This document shows positions 44,718 to 54,436 of a DNA stretch of 64,000 nucleotides, piece after piece. Both the position numbers and the translations under genes were made by a program. The notes beneath the pieces were generated by a model. The model saw nothing but the letters and a program-made list of their open reading frames with translations. It did no database searches and was not told the origin of the DNA. Source of the DNA: Hymenoscyphus infarciens (Eukaryota; Ascomycota; Leotiomycetes; Helotiales; Helotiaceae); assembly GCA_001414345.1 (NCBI GenBank), contig LLCB01000159.1, positions 62,001-126,000 of the forward strand, in the 5' to 3' direction. Each line of letters starts with the position of its first letter. The first letter of the stretch is position 1.

Positions 44718-45675
44718 ATGCGATTCTCTAGCCCAAACACCTCTGTTCCAGTCGTTCTATTTCCTTTGTTATTCGGCAATTGTGCTTTGGCAGAACTACT
44801 TGGTTGTGATGCCATCGGATGTCCAGTAGATGAGTATCGCACCGCTCAATGTAAAGTTGGCAACGCGACACTGAAAGCTGTTGGCATCACGAATGTAACC
44901 ACCACCGTCGACACACGACCAATCACCTGGACGTTGGGTCTCCAAGAGCTTCAAACTGCTGGTAATGGAACCCAAACAGCATTGGCACTTGATCTCAATT
45001 TTTATCTCGGCACCCCACCATCTCTCCAACTGAATGGCACAACTGGATGTGCCCTCTTCTTCGAAGGCATCGCTGCAAACCTCACAACTACCGACAAGGA
45101 GAACTTCACTTGTTCCGATGCCCTCAATAAGGATTGCGTCTCCGACCTCATTACCCAGGCTCAGGCGTCTGGTGATGCTCTCAGCGACTCAGATTTTTGC
45201 AACAAGCTGCGCGATTCCTTAGTAAACAAGCCGCCATCAACTTGTAATGGGATCAAGAGTTCGTGGGGAACGATAGTTGTACAACGTGAGTAACTCATCA
45301 TCTCAATTTACTGTCTAAAACTAACAAATCACAGCACTCACCGGCAACAACACACTCCAAAAGGCAGATCAAAGTCAATGCCGACCTACCACAGGTCAAA
45401 ATTACGACATTTCTCTTATCAACAGTCAACGCCAACAACCTGGGAGCCGAGATTTGAAAGCTTTGTCCCCAATTCTCAACGCTATTACACCCGTGATGAC
45501 GGTTTTCAAGAAAGGCAATGAGACGAGAGCTGATTTAACCTGCCTCAGATTGGTCGAGAGCAAGGCGAATCAGACCACTAGCGACGTTTCTACGAAAGAA
45601 TCATCCGCTGGAATCAACACAGTTTCCTTGACTTCTCTTGCTTTGGTTTCTTTGGTGTTTATTTTTGGAGTTTGA
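44718..45675 (+). CDS. GPI-anchored-type cell surface protein, unknown function
   Basis: Exons 44718-45285 and 45335-45675 join as C|CA across a 49-bp intron (GTGAGT, CTAAC branch, CAG) to give 302 residues. A signal peptide ends near residue 25 (GNCALA). The mature part begins LLGCDAIGCPVDEY and contains many N-glycosylation sequons (GNATL, TNVTT, AGNGTQ, LNGTT, GNNTL, KGNET) and about ten cysteines. The C-terminus has a small-residue stretch (SSAGIN) followed by a hydrophobic tail of about 18 residues (SLTSLALVSLVFIFGV), the layout of a GPI-attachment signal. The product therefore likely sits at the plasma membrane or wall. I do not recognise a named domain. Confidence 0.78.
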
Positions 45676-46173
45676 GATTCAGGAACAGTTTCTTTTGTAA
45701 TATAGTCAAATTGAGCCGCTTTTGAAATCAATTATGCTTCGATCACATGTTTTTCTTCTTCTTCAGGTGTGAAAACAAAGCCAGATTTTGATTCCTCATT
45801 CTCTGTTTTTTCACTTCTTTTCTAAGCAGCAGTATTGACAAATCACTCGATTCTAAAAGCAGTGAGGATAGCTAAATTCAGGAATAGTAATCACAAACGC
45901 ATTAATCTGTGAAACCACGGAAAAATTGGCAACTCAATCCTTTGAAAAAAAGGCAGTGTTCCCTGGTTAGATTTTTTTTTTTAAAATTTTGATGTTGAAT
46001 GCCGCATCCTCTGGTCTGACTGCCCCATACAAGATGTTACCCGGACTCGATTTTACGCCTGGTGCGCGCGACCAGAAGCTTGGCAGCAGGTTTAACTCGG
46101 ATTTGTAAGAGGCGATATTGAACAAAAATAGAAAGTGGAGTTCAAGTGGAGAACAAAATGAGGCGGGGTGCTA
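45676..46173. other. Intergenic region left of transposon
   Basis: About 500 bp with no gene; the last part, after 46000, borders the TA-flanked element. Confidence 0.35.
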
Positions 46174-46787
46174 CTACTCCCCCCCCCCCTGAATTAAATG
46201 TAATCGCACGGCCGGGGGGGGGGGAGAGTATCTCCCCCCCTAATCGCTCGGACCACCCTCTCACCCAATCCGCTCCGCGTATTGGGTAAGGGAGGGCAAT
46301 ACGATAAAACCAGTAATACGACCACTTTAGTTTACACTAAAAGAAGTTGTTTTTAAAAATATATAATAAAACAATAACGCTTAAAGTAAGATTTATCTAT
46401 CTAATATCTATCTAGTTCTTAAATCTAACTTCTAAGAAAGCTACTACTAAGTCTTTAGAAAAATTCAGTAAAGCCTAGAATATAGAAGATATAATTATAT
46501 TTTAAAGATTAAATATAAGTTTAAGATGTATATTAATAGTAGGAACCTATTAGATTATTTTTAGTAGCAAAGGTGGAGAGTTATTAGAGGCTAGTTAAGG
46601 CGATTTTAGTGTAAACTAAAAGTGGTTGTATTGCTGGTTTTATCGTATTGCCCTCCCTCACCTAATACGCGAAGCGGATTAGGTGAGAAGTGGAGCGGAA
46701 CGATTAAATAAAATATAAGCGCACGGCCGCTGTGCCATACTAAAGGTCTGTGCACTCTACATTTTATTCAGGGGGGGGGGGGAATAG
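46174..46787. mobile_element. TA-flanked non-autonomous DNA transposon with long inverted repeats
   Basis: The element is bordered by TA (46172-46173 and 46788-46789). Its ends are CTACTCCCCC... and, on the other strand, CTATTCCCCC..., each followed by a C-run and CTGAAT. Inverted identity is strongest for about 100 bp further in, covering AATCCGCTCCGCGTATTGGG and GGGCAATACGATAAAACCAG on the left and matching copies on the right (about 46610-46720). The two arms differ mainly by C/T and G/A transitions. The 270-bp core is AT-rich and CA/TG-poor, and no transposase frame is present. TA duplication fits the Tc1/mariner/pogo superfamily, but other classes are possible. Confidence 0.7.
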
Positions 46788-47082
46788 TACTAAGGGACAA
46801 TTAACGATCTCCCCGCCACCTTATCACCACAAATTAAGGTACGAGGGAAGTTTCTGCAGGATGCACACTGAATCCTCGCGGCTATGTTCTGACCCACTTC
46901 TCACCTCATGGTTTTTAATTGTGATGATGAGCTGGGATATAAGTACTCGGAGATGTGAAAAAAATCATCAACTCATCAGCTCACATCTTCTCATCAACAC
47001 ACTCTTTACTCTCCTCTCAATCTTCACTTTTCTGCTAAAAGTCACAGTCACTCCTTACTGTACTCAATTCAATCTTTACAAA

Positions 47083-48349
47083 ATGCGTTTCAACAGTGCC
47101 AATTTCCTTCTCGGCTTAGCTGCCCTTGGTAGCGTGCCAGAGACTTTGGGCAGAGCACTTCCCAACAATGCAGTCGAGTGTAAGCATACTCTTTCATCGG
47201 GGTTTCAAAATGAAAAAAGAACTAACAAAAAGCAACAGTATACAAGGAGAACCTCGCTCGAGCAGCTCCAATTAGAATCACACCTCCCAAAGATGTCCCT
47301 GTTGTCAAACCGGCAGACCCAATCACCAACACAGGCACGAAACCGGGCGAAGATACCACTCCAGCTCGAATTGGTGCGACTGATAAAACTCCTGATACTT
47401 CAAACAGCGGGTCAACTACCCGCATTGGAACAGTTGACAGCAGTGATGCCACTCTCTGGTGCAGAGGCGGTGGTTGTGGCGGCAACCCTGAAACCACGTT
47501 GCTCACCCCCGCGGAACTGACAACTCGCGGTAATAAGGGCCTTACTCTCGCAGCTGATCCAAAGAAGGGCACGGATTATACTGCGCAAGAAAGGGACAAC
47601 TACAAGTTCGAAAAATCCGACGCAGAGACCTTCAAGGACGACGGTGGGGTGTCTGATTCCATTCCAACACTCGAGTTTGACAAAAAGTACGGGTTCAAGG
47701 CCGAAGAAGGCTGGCAGAAGATCGAAGTCCACTCCAGCGGTAACCCACACGAGGCTGTTCTTACAACGAGTGTCGGTAGAACGACGAAGGATGGCAAAGA
47801 TTATGTTGCTATCGTTGCCCACACACGATTCGCAAGGGCCGATGCCAACCGTTATCAGATCGATAAATCAACTGGTGATAATATTCAGAAAGACGGCCAA
47901 TACGTTGTAGCTGAGAACGCCGGTACCAAAGCTGTCCCAGTAGCTCAGCTAATGCACGATGCTGCCAAGGTACGATACAAATTCTCTTGATACTTGCAAT
48001 ACCTTATGTACTAATGAATGTCCAACAGCAAACCGGAAAGCTCGACGGCACCAAGCCTGAAAAGATTCTATTGGTCTCCGAGAACGTTATCAACGAGGAG
48101 GCTGTAAGGGACATTGTCGCTGCACACAAGGCATTGAACACTGTCGGCAAGTCAAATGTTATGAACAAGGGTGCCGCTGGTGCAGAAGGAGACTACTTCA
48201 AGCTCCTCGCTGGTAACGATAACAACTATTCTTGGCTCAACACCGTTGGTCGTAACCCGGACACTTTCAAGGACTATGAAATTGTCAGCATTGAAACTAG
48301 GGATGTTCGGGAGAAGACAATGGCTATCACGCTTGGGAAGAAGGCATAG
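47083..48349 (+). CDS. Predicted secreted protein, unknown function, between two transposons
   Basis: Exons 47083-47179, 47239-47969 and 48029-48349, all in phase across two 59-bp introns with CTAAC/CTAATG branch sites and CAG acceptors, encode 382 residues. A signal peptide covers about residues 1-23 (NFLLGLAALGSVPETLG). A Pro/Thr-rich low-complexity part (about 45-95) with a single WCRGGGCGG motif precedes a charged globular part: RDNYKFEKSDAETFKDDGG, KYGFKAEEGWQKIEVHSSG, VAIVAHTRFARAD and VPVAQLMHDAAK. The last exon adds EKILLVSENVINEEAVRDIV and YSWLNTVGRNPDTFKDYEIV. I recognise no domain; the reading resembles a large secreted fungal protein. The gene sits between the TA-flanked element (ends 46787) and the hAT-like element (starts 48634). 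Confidence 0.8.
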
Positions 48350-48633
48350 GGTGTAAGCAGAAGGGCATTGGAATATTCATGTGTACTTATATAGCGGGTT
48401 AGTTGTGGGTTAGATGTTGGAAGGATGGTGGATAACAGTGGCGTCTCTTTGCCAGGGTCGGAAAATCCTGAATAAAAACAAAAAAAGTATTTAAATTCTT
48501 AAAAGCATTTGCTTTGGAAAATGACTGCATCGGACACTCAATTTCGAAGCCGAAACACATCCCAAAACCCAGCAAAAATTAGTACTACACTGCAAATGAC
48601 GAGTCCCTGACGATTGTCAAAAAGACCTTTATC
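48350..48633. other. 3' flank of secreted-protein gene
   Basis: About 280 bp, including a tAATAAA-like stretch (gaataaaaac at about 48469) that may serve in 3' end formation. No other features. Confidence 0.35.
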
Positions 48634-49325
48634 TAGGTCTGCACAACGAATAGATGAATAAAATATTAATTATTCATCATAAATATTAAATAAATATATA
48701 GTATTCGAGCGATTATTCGAGTAATAAGAGCTTAAATGAATATATTACGAATAGTTTCTATTCATTAAGCTTAATATCCGCCCCCTAGGTCTTAGTATAG
48801 AGGGTTCGTATAAGTTGAATTTTACTCCCTTTTTTTATATATATATCTAAACATAAACTATAAATCCACTTACTTTTAATTATTATTAATAGATTACTAT
48901 CGTCCCTACTCTTTATCACTTATATCATATGAAATAGGGTGTTATGTTAAAGGGTATTACATAATACCCTACTTTCTAAAACATTATATACGTGACCTTT
49001 AAACTAAGGTTTCGACGTTGAAAGGCTCTACTCTTTTCACCTCCTTTAATAACTTAGCTACTTTTTAGCCCAGAAACGCCCCAGCGTAGCCTAATCGAGA
49101 TAACGAAAGCAACTAAGGCGGATAATTTTAAGGGATTTTCATATATATTTAGATAAGTGGGAAACTATACTAAAAGGGTAGAGAATATAGAATATTTATG
49201 ACTAAACGACTGCTATTTACACCCTAAACGCTCCTTATTCTTGAATAATTCGAAGGGTATTTTATCTGTGGAATTATTCTGAATATATTCCTAGCTTTTA
49301 TTCGTTGTGCAGACCTACCTTTATC
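48626..49325. mobile_element. hAT-like non-autonomous DNA transposon with 8-bp target duplication
   Basis: The element spans 48634-49317. Its ends are a perfect 19-bp inverted repeat, TAGGTCTGCACAACGAATA at the left and the same on the other strand at the right. An exact 8-bp direct repeat, CCTTTATC, flanks it at 48626-48633 and 49318-49325. An 8-bp duplication and TIRs beginning TAGG are typical of hAT elements. The 684-bp body is AT-rich and CA/TG-poor, with no transposase frame, so it is a RIP-affected or internally deleted derivative. Because both copies of the duplication are exact, the insertion may be fairly young. Confidence 0.88.
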
Positions 49326-50705
49326 TCTTCGTCGATACAAACACTACGGACCCCTTAAAGTGTTCTTCAATCGATAAAACCCGCCGATTCAGACCACTGG
49401 CTGATACCATTCCGACTCCGGGAGTTTTACAAGCTGTTCAGCACTCGCCAAAACCTTGTTCACATAGATCTCTAGCGGAACTAACGTAGTTTCGGGGTGG
49501 GTTTGCCCTTCCACTATGCTGCAGCAGCAGCAGCTAACCATCAAACCGCTCCCTCGTGTTTCTATCATCTGTGATCTCCTAATGTCTCTCCCGGGTATGT
49601 AAACTCTGCTCGATGCTCGGTACCCAGGTCCAGTTCGTTCTCGGGGGATGAGGGGTGCGTGCTGGTCGATAATGCCCTACCTAGGTAGTAGATGTCTAGC
49701 AGAGGTACAGAACGTGGAACACCTAACCAATCGTCAAAGTATGGATTCTCCATTCAGATACTCGGTATGAGCTTCGAGACTTACATACGCCGGCGTGGTT
49801 GAGGTGTTGGTACGAGAGTTGAGAGGTTCGTTAGGAAAAGCGGCACTGAAGAATCCCATTTTAACAACCCAGGAGAGTTTCTTAGCGCTTTGCTCTGAGT
49901 GCCTGGCATCCTATTCCTCTATTGCCTCGAGATTTTCGTCATAACTTGAAATGTTATGCGAGAATGTTTAGAAGAATGGAGAGTTGAAGTTTTTTGAGTA
50001 GTTATTCTAGACTAGTGCGTGTCTTACAGCCGTGATCATACAAATTGGGTGCCACTTGTCTTGTCGCCTTTCGACGAGGTTCCAATGATCAAAGAGTAGA
50101 TCAAAGGATGAATGGATGAATACTCCTTGTTGAATCGCGATGAAAAGCATCACTTCACTGTTCGCTCTTTGTGTTTATTTATCATATAGGATACCATTCG
50201 TAATTGCTCAATAGAACTATAAAAGTGGTGTGAATTTCCCTTCAAATCCAGTCCATAAGTCTAAAATCCTTCTCTAACAGTCTCAGAACTTTATTCTACA
50301 AGAGAAAGGTAGCTAGTTGGCACCTTATACCACGTGTTTCACTTACATTTCAGTCTACCTATGCGATCACCTACCTAGGCGATTACCATAACGAGATATG
50401 CAAGTGGAACTTTATGAATCTCACTTGTAAGGACTTTGAATTTGCTACAAAGAAGGAGTATGTCCAGATTGAGCCCTGGTGCGAAGGATGTCAGACGGGA
50501 GCAAATTCCAAGAAGCGATGAGAAGAGTTGAAAAGGCAAGTAATATCAATTATCTATACTGATCTCTTTATGTTTAAATTAAAACCTACTCAACTGTTCT
50601 AGTACCTGGGTAATTTTGTAAGAAACGATTGTATGAACTTGGAAAAAAGAGTATTAGATAAAGACTTTGACAAGAATCCTTTACTACAAAACATTTGGTT
50701 GCTTA
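49326..50705. other. Intergenic region, no gene supported
   Basis: About 1.4 kb. Nothing here splices into a recognisable protein. Short frames at 49307-49489 and 49565-49753 are not accepted. Confidence 0.4.
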
Positions 50706-51228
50706 TAGTGAGTTGCGAGTTAAGCTTGAATTTGCCCACTTTTTTTATAATCCGAGCCTTTTTTTAAAAAAAGCTTTCTCCCTCTTTTCTTTAGAAGATA
50801 GAAAATAAAAGTACTCTAAAAGAGACGAGGCCTAGCTAGAAAGAAGCGCTATATCTAATTATCTCGCTTCTATATTACTTATTACTTTAAAGTAAGTATA
50901 ATAAAAGTAAACTAAAAAATAGATAATTCTTAAAAAACCCCTTTTTTAGAAAAATTTTCACTACCTCTAGTAAGGTCGATTAATAAGGTATACTAAGATC
51001 TTATAAAAATTACGATAGATATAAAATTATCTATTTTTATTATATAAAGTTTATAGAGTAATAAAGGATATATAAAGCTCTTGTTTTTTGTTATCTAGAG
51101 TATACTAATATATATTATTATTAATAAATAGGTATTATTTGCCTAAAAAGGGGGAAAATCAAGGACTTTTTTAAAAAGCTCGGATTATAAAAAAGTAGGC
51201 AAATTCAAGCTTAACTCGCAACTCACTG
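50706..51228. mobile_element. Tc1/mariner-like non-autonomous DNA transposon
   Basis: TA lies at both borders (50704-50705 and 51229-51230). The left end reads TAGTGAGTTGCGAGTTAAGC and the right end, on the other strand, CAGTGAGTTGCGAGTTAAGC. The match continues through AATTTGCC, ACTTTTTT and ATAATCCGAGC for about 60 bp. CAGT ends with TA duplication are the classic Tc1/mariner form. The single C/T difference at the first base, and a near absence of CA/TG in the 400-bp core, fit RIP. No transposase is encoded. Confidence 0.85.
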
Positions 51229-51230
51229 TA

Positions 51231-52360
51231 TCAGTCTAGCTCTCCCTCCTTCTTACTTTCTAACCACCTACAAGTAGCATCATAACCTATATCCATTCCC
51301 CTTAACAACTTTTGTTATTCCGATGTTCCATTTTCGCTCCCTTCTATCTCCTCAACTTCACTGTCCAGATTTCTCCGTAGTACATGTCCTCTGCCAATGC
51401 TCAAAACAAACCATGTGACTTTTTAAAAAGTTGCTTATTCTTCACAAAACTTATGTCCCTCATCTCAGAGGCCTCCCCCCACCCATCTTCGTTTCGCACA
51501 AACATAAGGCTCCTGACTCGCCCAAAAGCTCCCGCGAACTCCTCTTGCCGACTATGAACCTCAATTTCCTGCTCTGTCTCCGCCGATCCCAAACGACCCG
51601 AATACCTGCAAGTGGAATACCAGTTTGAGATATAAGGTCTTGAGATTTTCCGCGCACCTCTAAACTGAGAGTTTTCAACCGATGTAATACAGGAAAGTAG
51701 AGTTTCGCAATTCCACAAAAGGGAATGAGATCTCTCTGGTCTTTCAGAAAGACAGCTAGACGATGAATTTGATTTTGCCATTCCAGCGCGCACTTAGATC
51801 TGCCAAGTCGAATGGTATGTCGGTTCGCTGTATGTGGGAAGTGAAAGGTATATGCGAACCCGCAGAGATGGAAGAACAAATTGATACTCTCGCAATATAT
51901 CGTATCATTCTCGAAATTGATAAAAACCGGTCCTCCTTTGCTATCTCCAAAAGCAAGAGTGTAAAGGGGTCTAGCATAAGTAGAAAATCGATTCCTTGAT
52001 TATCCTAAAGCTCTACAGATGAAAAGGTGAGTTCTCAGAGTAACGTTCACTTCTCCTACGTATATACCTCTTATGGAGTGAATACCAAAAGTTAAAGCAT
52101 ATCATACCGTCTTTCACAACCCCCAAACAGATACAAGACATAATCACCATGAAAAGGAGTTCACATTTTTCGCTTAACTCTTTGATCACAAATGACTTCA
52201 CCCCCCTTTTTACTAGCCCTTTTAACCTCAAAATAGCACCCAGGTTGGCCAAAGCCAGCCTGACCTAACATAAAGAATCTTAGCCTCCCCCGATATCTCC
52301 TTCTTCTCCACTCCCAAAACAACAACACCAAGATACACCAAAGTTCCCCAACGAAGCGAA
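51231..52360. other. Intergenic region with an uncertain minus-strand frame
   Basis: A 139-codon minus-strand frame at 51879-51460 (HTIRLGRSKCALEWQNQI, DQRDLIPFCGIAKLYFPVL, LKTLSLEVRGKSQ) looks somewhat protein-like, but has no family I know and no spliced partner. It may be a fragment of a gene. The rest carries nothing recognisable. Confidence 0.4.
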
Positions 52361-53257
52361 ATGAACAAGACTCTCCCACCCAGAGCTATTGCCTCGCTTA
52401 AGCGAAAGGTCAAACGACGTTTGCCAGCTTTCCGAGTGGACCATACCTCCTGCAGAAAATTTGCAGATTTCCAAAGTATGGAATACGTTGAGGACGGACT
52501 ACCATCTGAGGACGATGCGGGATATTTCGGTGTGTCAAGTGCAAAGCCCTCCACGGATCTTGATGAAAATCATGTCGGCTGCTTTGATGATTGCTGCATC
52601 TTGTCAGCCGATGAGGATGATGAAGATTTGGAACTCATGACTTCATCAACCACGACTCCAGCTCGGTCGCCTACGGCCAAACCACAGAACAAAAACAAAC
52701 TTGTCGATGTATTTGAAGACGTTGATTGCCTCGAAGATCTCCTTCCCTCTGGTCGTGATGATCCCTTTCTCTCGGTCGATACTCCCATCCCTCCCCCAAG
52801 CAAGCCAAAGTCCGCTCCCGAGTCTCGTGCTCCCCCCTCTCCCCAAGCTACCGAGCCAGTCAAAACCCCAGCCCAGGGATATTACACGAAACCAAAACAA
52901 AACTATTCTTTCACAGTCCTCAATGAACTGATAGATGAAGAGTACTTCGCAACCCTAAAGCCATCTCCCTCTTTAACCTCCACCCAAAAGCCCACTCGAG
53001 AGCCCTCTATCTCCCCTCAACTTGACATCCTTTGCCCCAGCGCAATCCAAAAGAGACTTCATACAACTCAAAAGTCTAGGGAATTCATCGCTAACGTGAT
53101 CCCAAAGATTACCAACCAGAATGCGAAGAAGTATGAGGGTACTTGGTTGGAGGATGCTTATAAACCTTCTTGGGAGAGAGAGATTAGAGGTGGGTATCTT
53201 GAGGGGTTGAAGAATGCTGTTGTGGGAAATTTGAGAGGAAGGGGACGGTTTGATTGA
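52361..53257 (+). CDS. Hypothetical acidic, largely disordered protein
   Basis: A single exon of 298 codons. The N-terminus is basic (SLKRKVKRRLPAFRVD), then come acidic stretches (ADEDDEDLELM, DVFEDVDCLEDLL) and a Pro/Ser/Lys-rich middle (PPPSKPKSAPESRAPPSP). The C-terminal third is better ordered: YSFTVLNELIDEEYFATL, AIQKRLHTTQKSREFIANVI and EGTWLEDAYKPSWEREI. There is no signal peptide or membrane segment. I recognise no domain; the charge pattern suggests a nuclear or cytosolic adaptor but that is a guess. The frame is long and has consistent coding character, so I think it is real. It converges on the nitroreductase-like gene. Confidence 0.68.
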   Translation: MNKTLPPRAIASLKRKVKRRLPAFRVDHTSCRKFADFQSMEYVEDGLPSEDDAGYFGVSSAKPSTDLDENHVGCFDDCCILSADEDDEDLELMTSSTTTPARSPTAKPQNKNKLVDVFEDVDCLEDLLPSGRDDPFLSVDTPIPPPSKPKSAPESRAPPSPQATEPVKTPAQGYYTKPKQNYSFTVLNELIDEEYFATLKPSPSLTSTQKPTREPSISPQLDILCPSAIQKRLHTTQKSREFIANVIPKITNQNAKKYEGTWLEDAYKPSWEREIRGGYLEGLKNAVVGNLRGRGRFD

Positions 53258-53709
53258 GGGGTTGAGAGTGGGGATAGAAAAGAGGAGAAGCATGTGAGAA
53301 TATGGTTTGTGGTGGGAATTTGAGAAGTGGATTTGATCAGTGGGCTCAGACGATGGGAGTATAGAGAGGAAGGAAGGGGGCGGAGAGGTCTATAGTTATT
53401 TTAAATATGAGAAACCAAGAGAGAATTCTTATGAATAGTGCTTAGTAGATGAGAGTGATTGTAACATTTCCAAGAAACAAGTGTAATTTAAAGTAGAGAA
53501 ATCGACAGACTACTTGGTATGTCATTCTAGGCATAACAGAATTTTGATTGAAATAACCAAGAATGCAGAATCAAAACAGGGGAGGGGGATGGTCAAAAAT
53601 CTAAATTCATCCAAAATATTTCGCTCTTTAAAAGCCAACACCAAAACACCGCCAGATTTGCTATGGAAAATACATTGCATCCGCCATCTATTCATCTAAG
53701 ATGCCATAT
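53258..53709. other. Convergent 3' intergenic region
   Basis: These 452 bp lie between two convergent genes; purine-rich first half, no gene or repeat seen. Confidence 0.35.
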
Positions 53710-54436
53710 CTAAACACCGAAAACCTTGAATCTCTCTCCCTCAATGGTGCTGACCTCCTTTGGTCCTGGCTCTCCCTCTCTCTTTCCGAATACCAATTGA
53801 GCGTTGAGAACCCAATCGGCATCGATACCCCATTGTGCAGCAACCTTCTCGTTGATCAATGGGTTGTAGTGTTGTAGGTTGGCTCCCAATCCCTCAGCCT
53901 CGAGAGCAGTCCAGATTGTGAATTGGTGCATTCCATCGGATTGAGCGGCCCATGGTGGGAAGCGGTCAGCGTAAAGAGCGTATGCGGTTTGCATCTTTTG
54001 GACGGCAGAGCGAGACTCGAAGAAGAGGACCTGTGAGAAGTTTCAGTTGGTTGTTGTTTCTTGATTTTTTGTTTCTGTTGTGGGACGTGGGGTGGGAAAA
54101 GGGACTACATGAAGGTGATTTGAGAAGCGAAGATAAATGGGAACAACTTACAGATCCGTAAGCGGCCTTGAACATGTTCAGTTTTCCCTCGGTAGCAGCC
54201 CATCCATCAGCAGGAACAACACCCTTGAGAACCTCCTTAACAATTTCCCAAAGTTTCTCGTGTTCCTCCTTGACTAACAGAACCACACGGGTAGTCTGGG
54301 AGTTGAAGGATGAAGGGACGTGAGTGATAGTTTGCTTGATGATATCTTGGATCTTGGCGTCAGAGATTGGGGAGCTGTTGGAGAGAGGATAGATGGAACG
54401 TCTGGCAGCGACAGCGTCTAGGAATGGTTGAGACAT
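53710..54436 (-). CDS. Nitroreductase-family protein (FRM2/HBN1-like)
   Basis: Exons 54436-54152 and 54030-53710 join in phase 0 across a 121-bp intron (GTAAGT...CACAG) to give 201 residues. The family motifs are FLDAVAARRSIYPLSNSSPI at the N-terminus (FMN-binding RRS), HVPSSFNSQTTRVVLL, and then VLFFES, FPPWAAQSDGMHQFTIWTAL and GANLQHYNPLI in the second exon. This is the fungal branch of FMN-dependent nitroreductases typified by yeast Frm2 and Hbn1, linked to fatty-acid signalling and oxidative stress. The frame is open upstream to an ATG at 54640, which would add 68 residues rich in Ser and Arg (GPRLGRLVGSTNAPG, FSTTSNYNRAN) that look like a mitochondrial presequence; both starts may be used. 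Confidence 0.88.

Noticed and set aside
51460..51879. 139-codon minus-strand frame
   Set aside because: Somewhat protein-like but no recognised family, no spliced extension, and overlapping frames on both strands.
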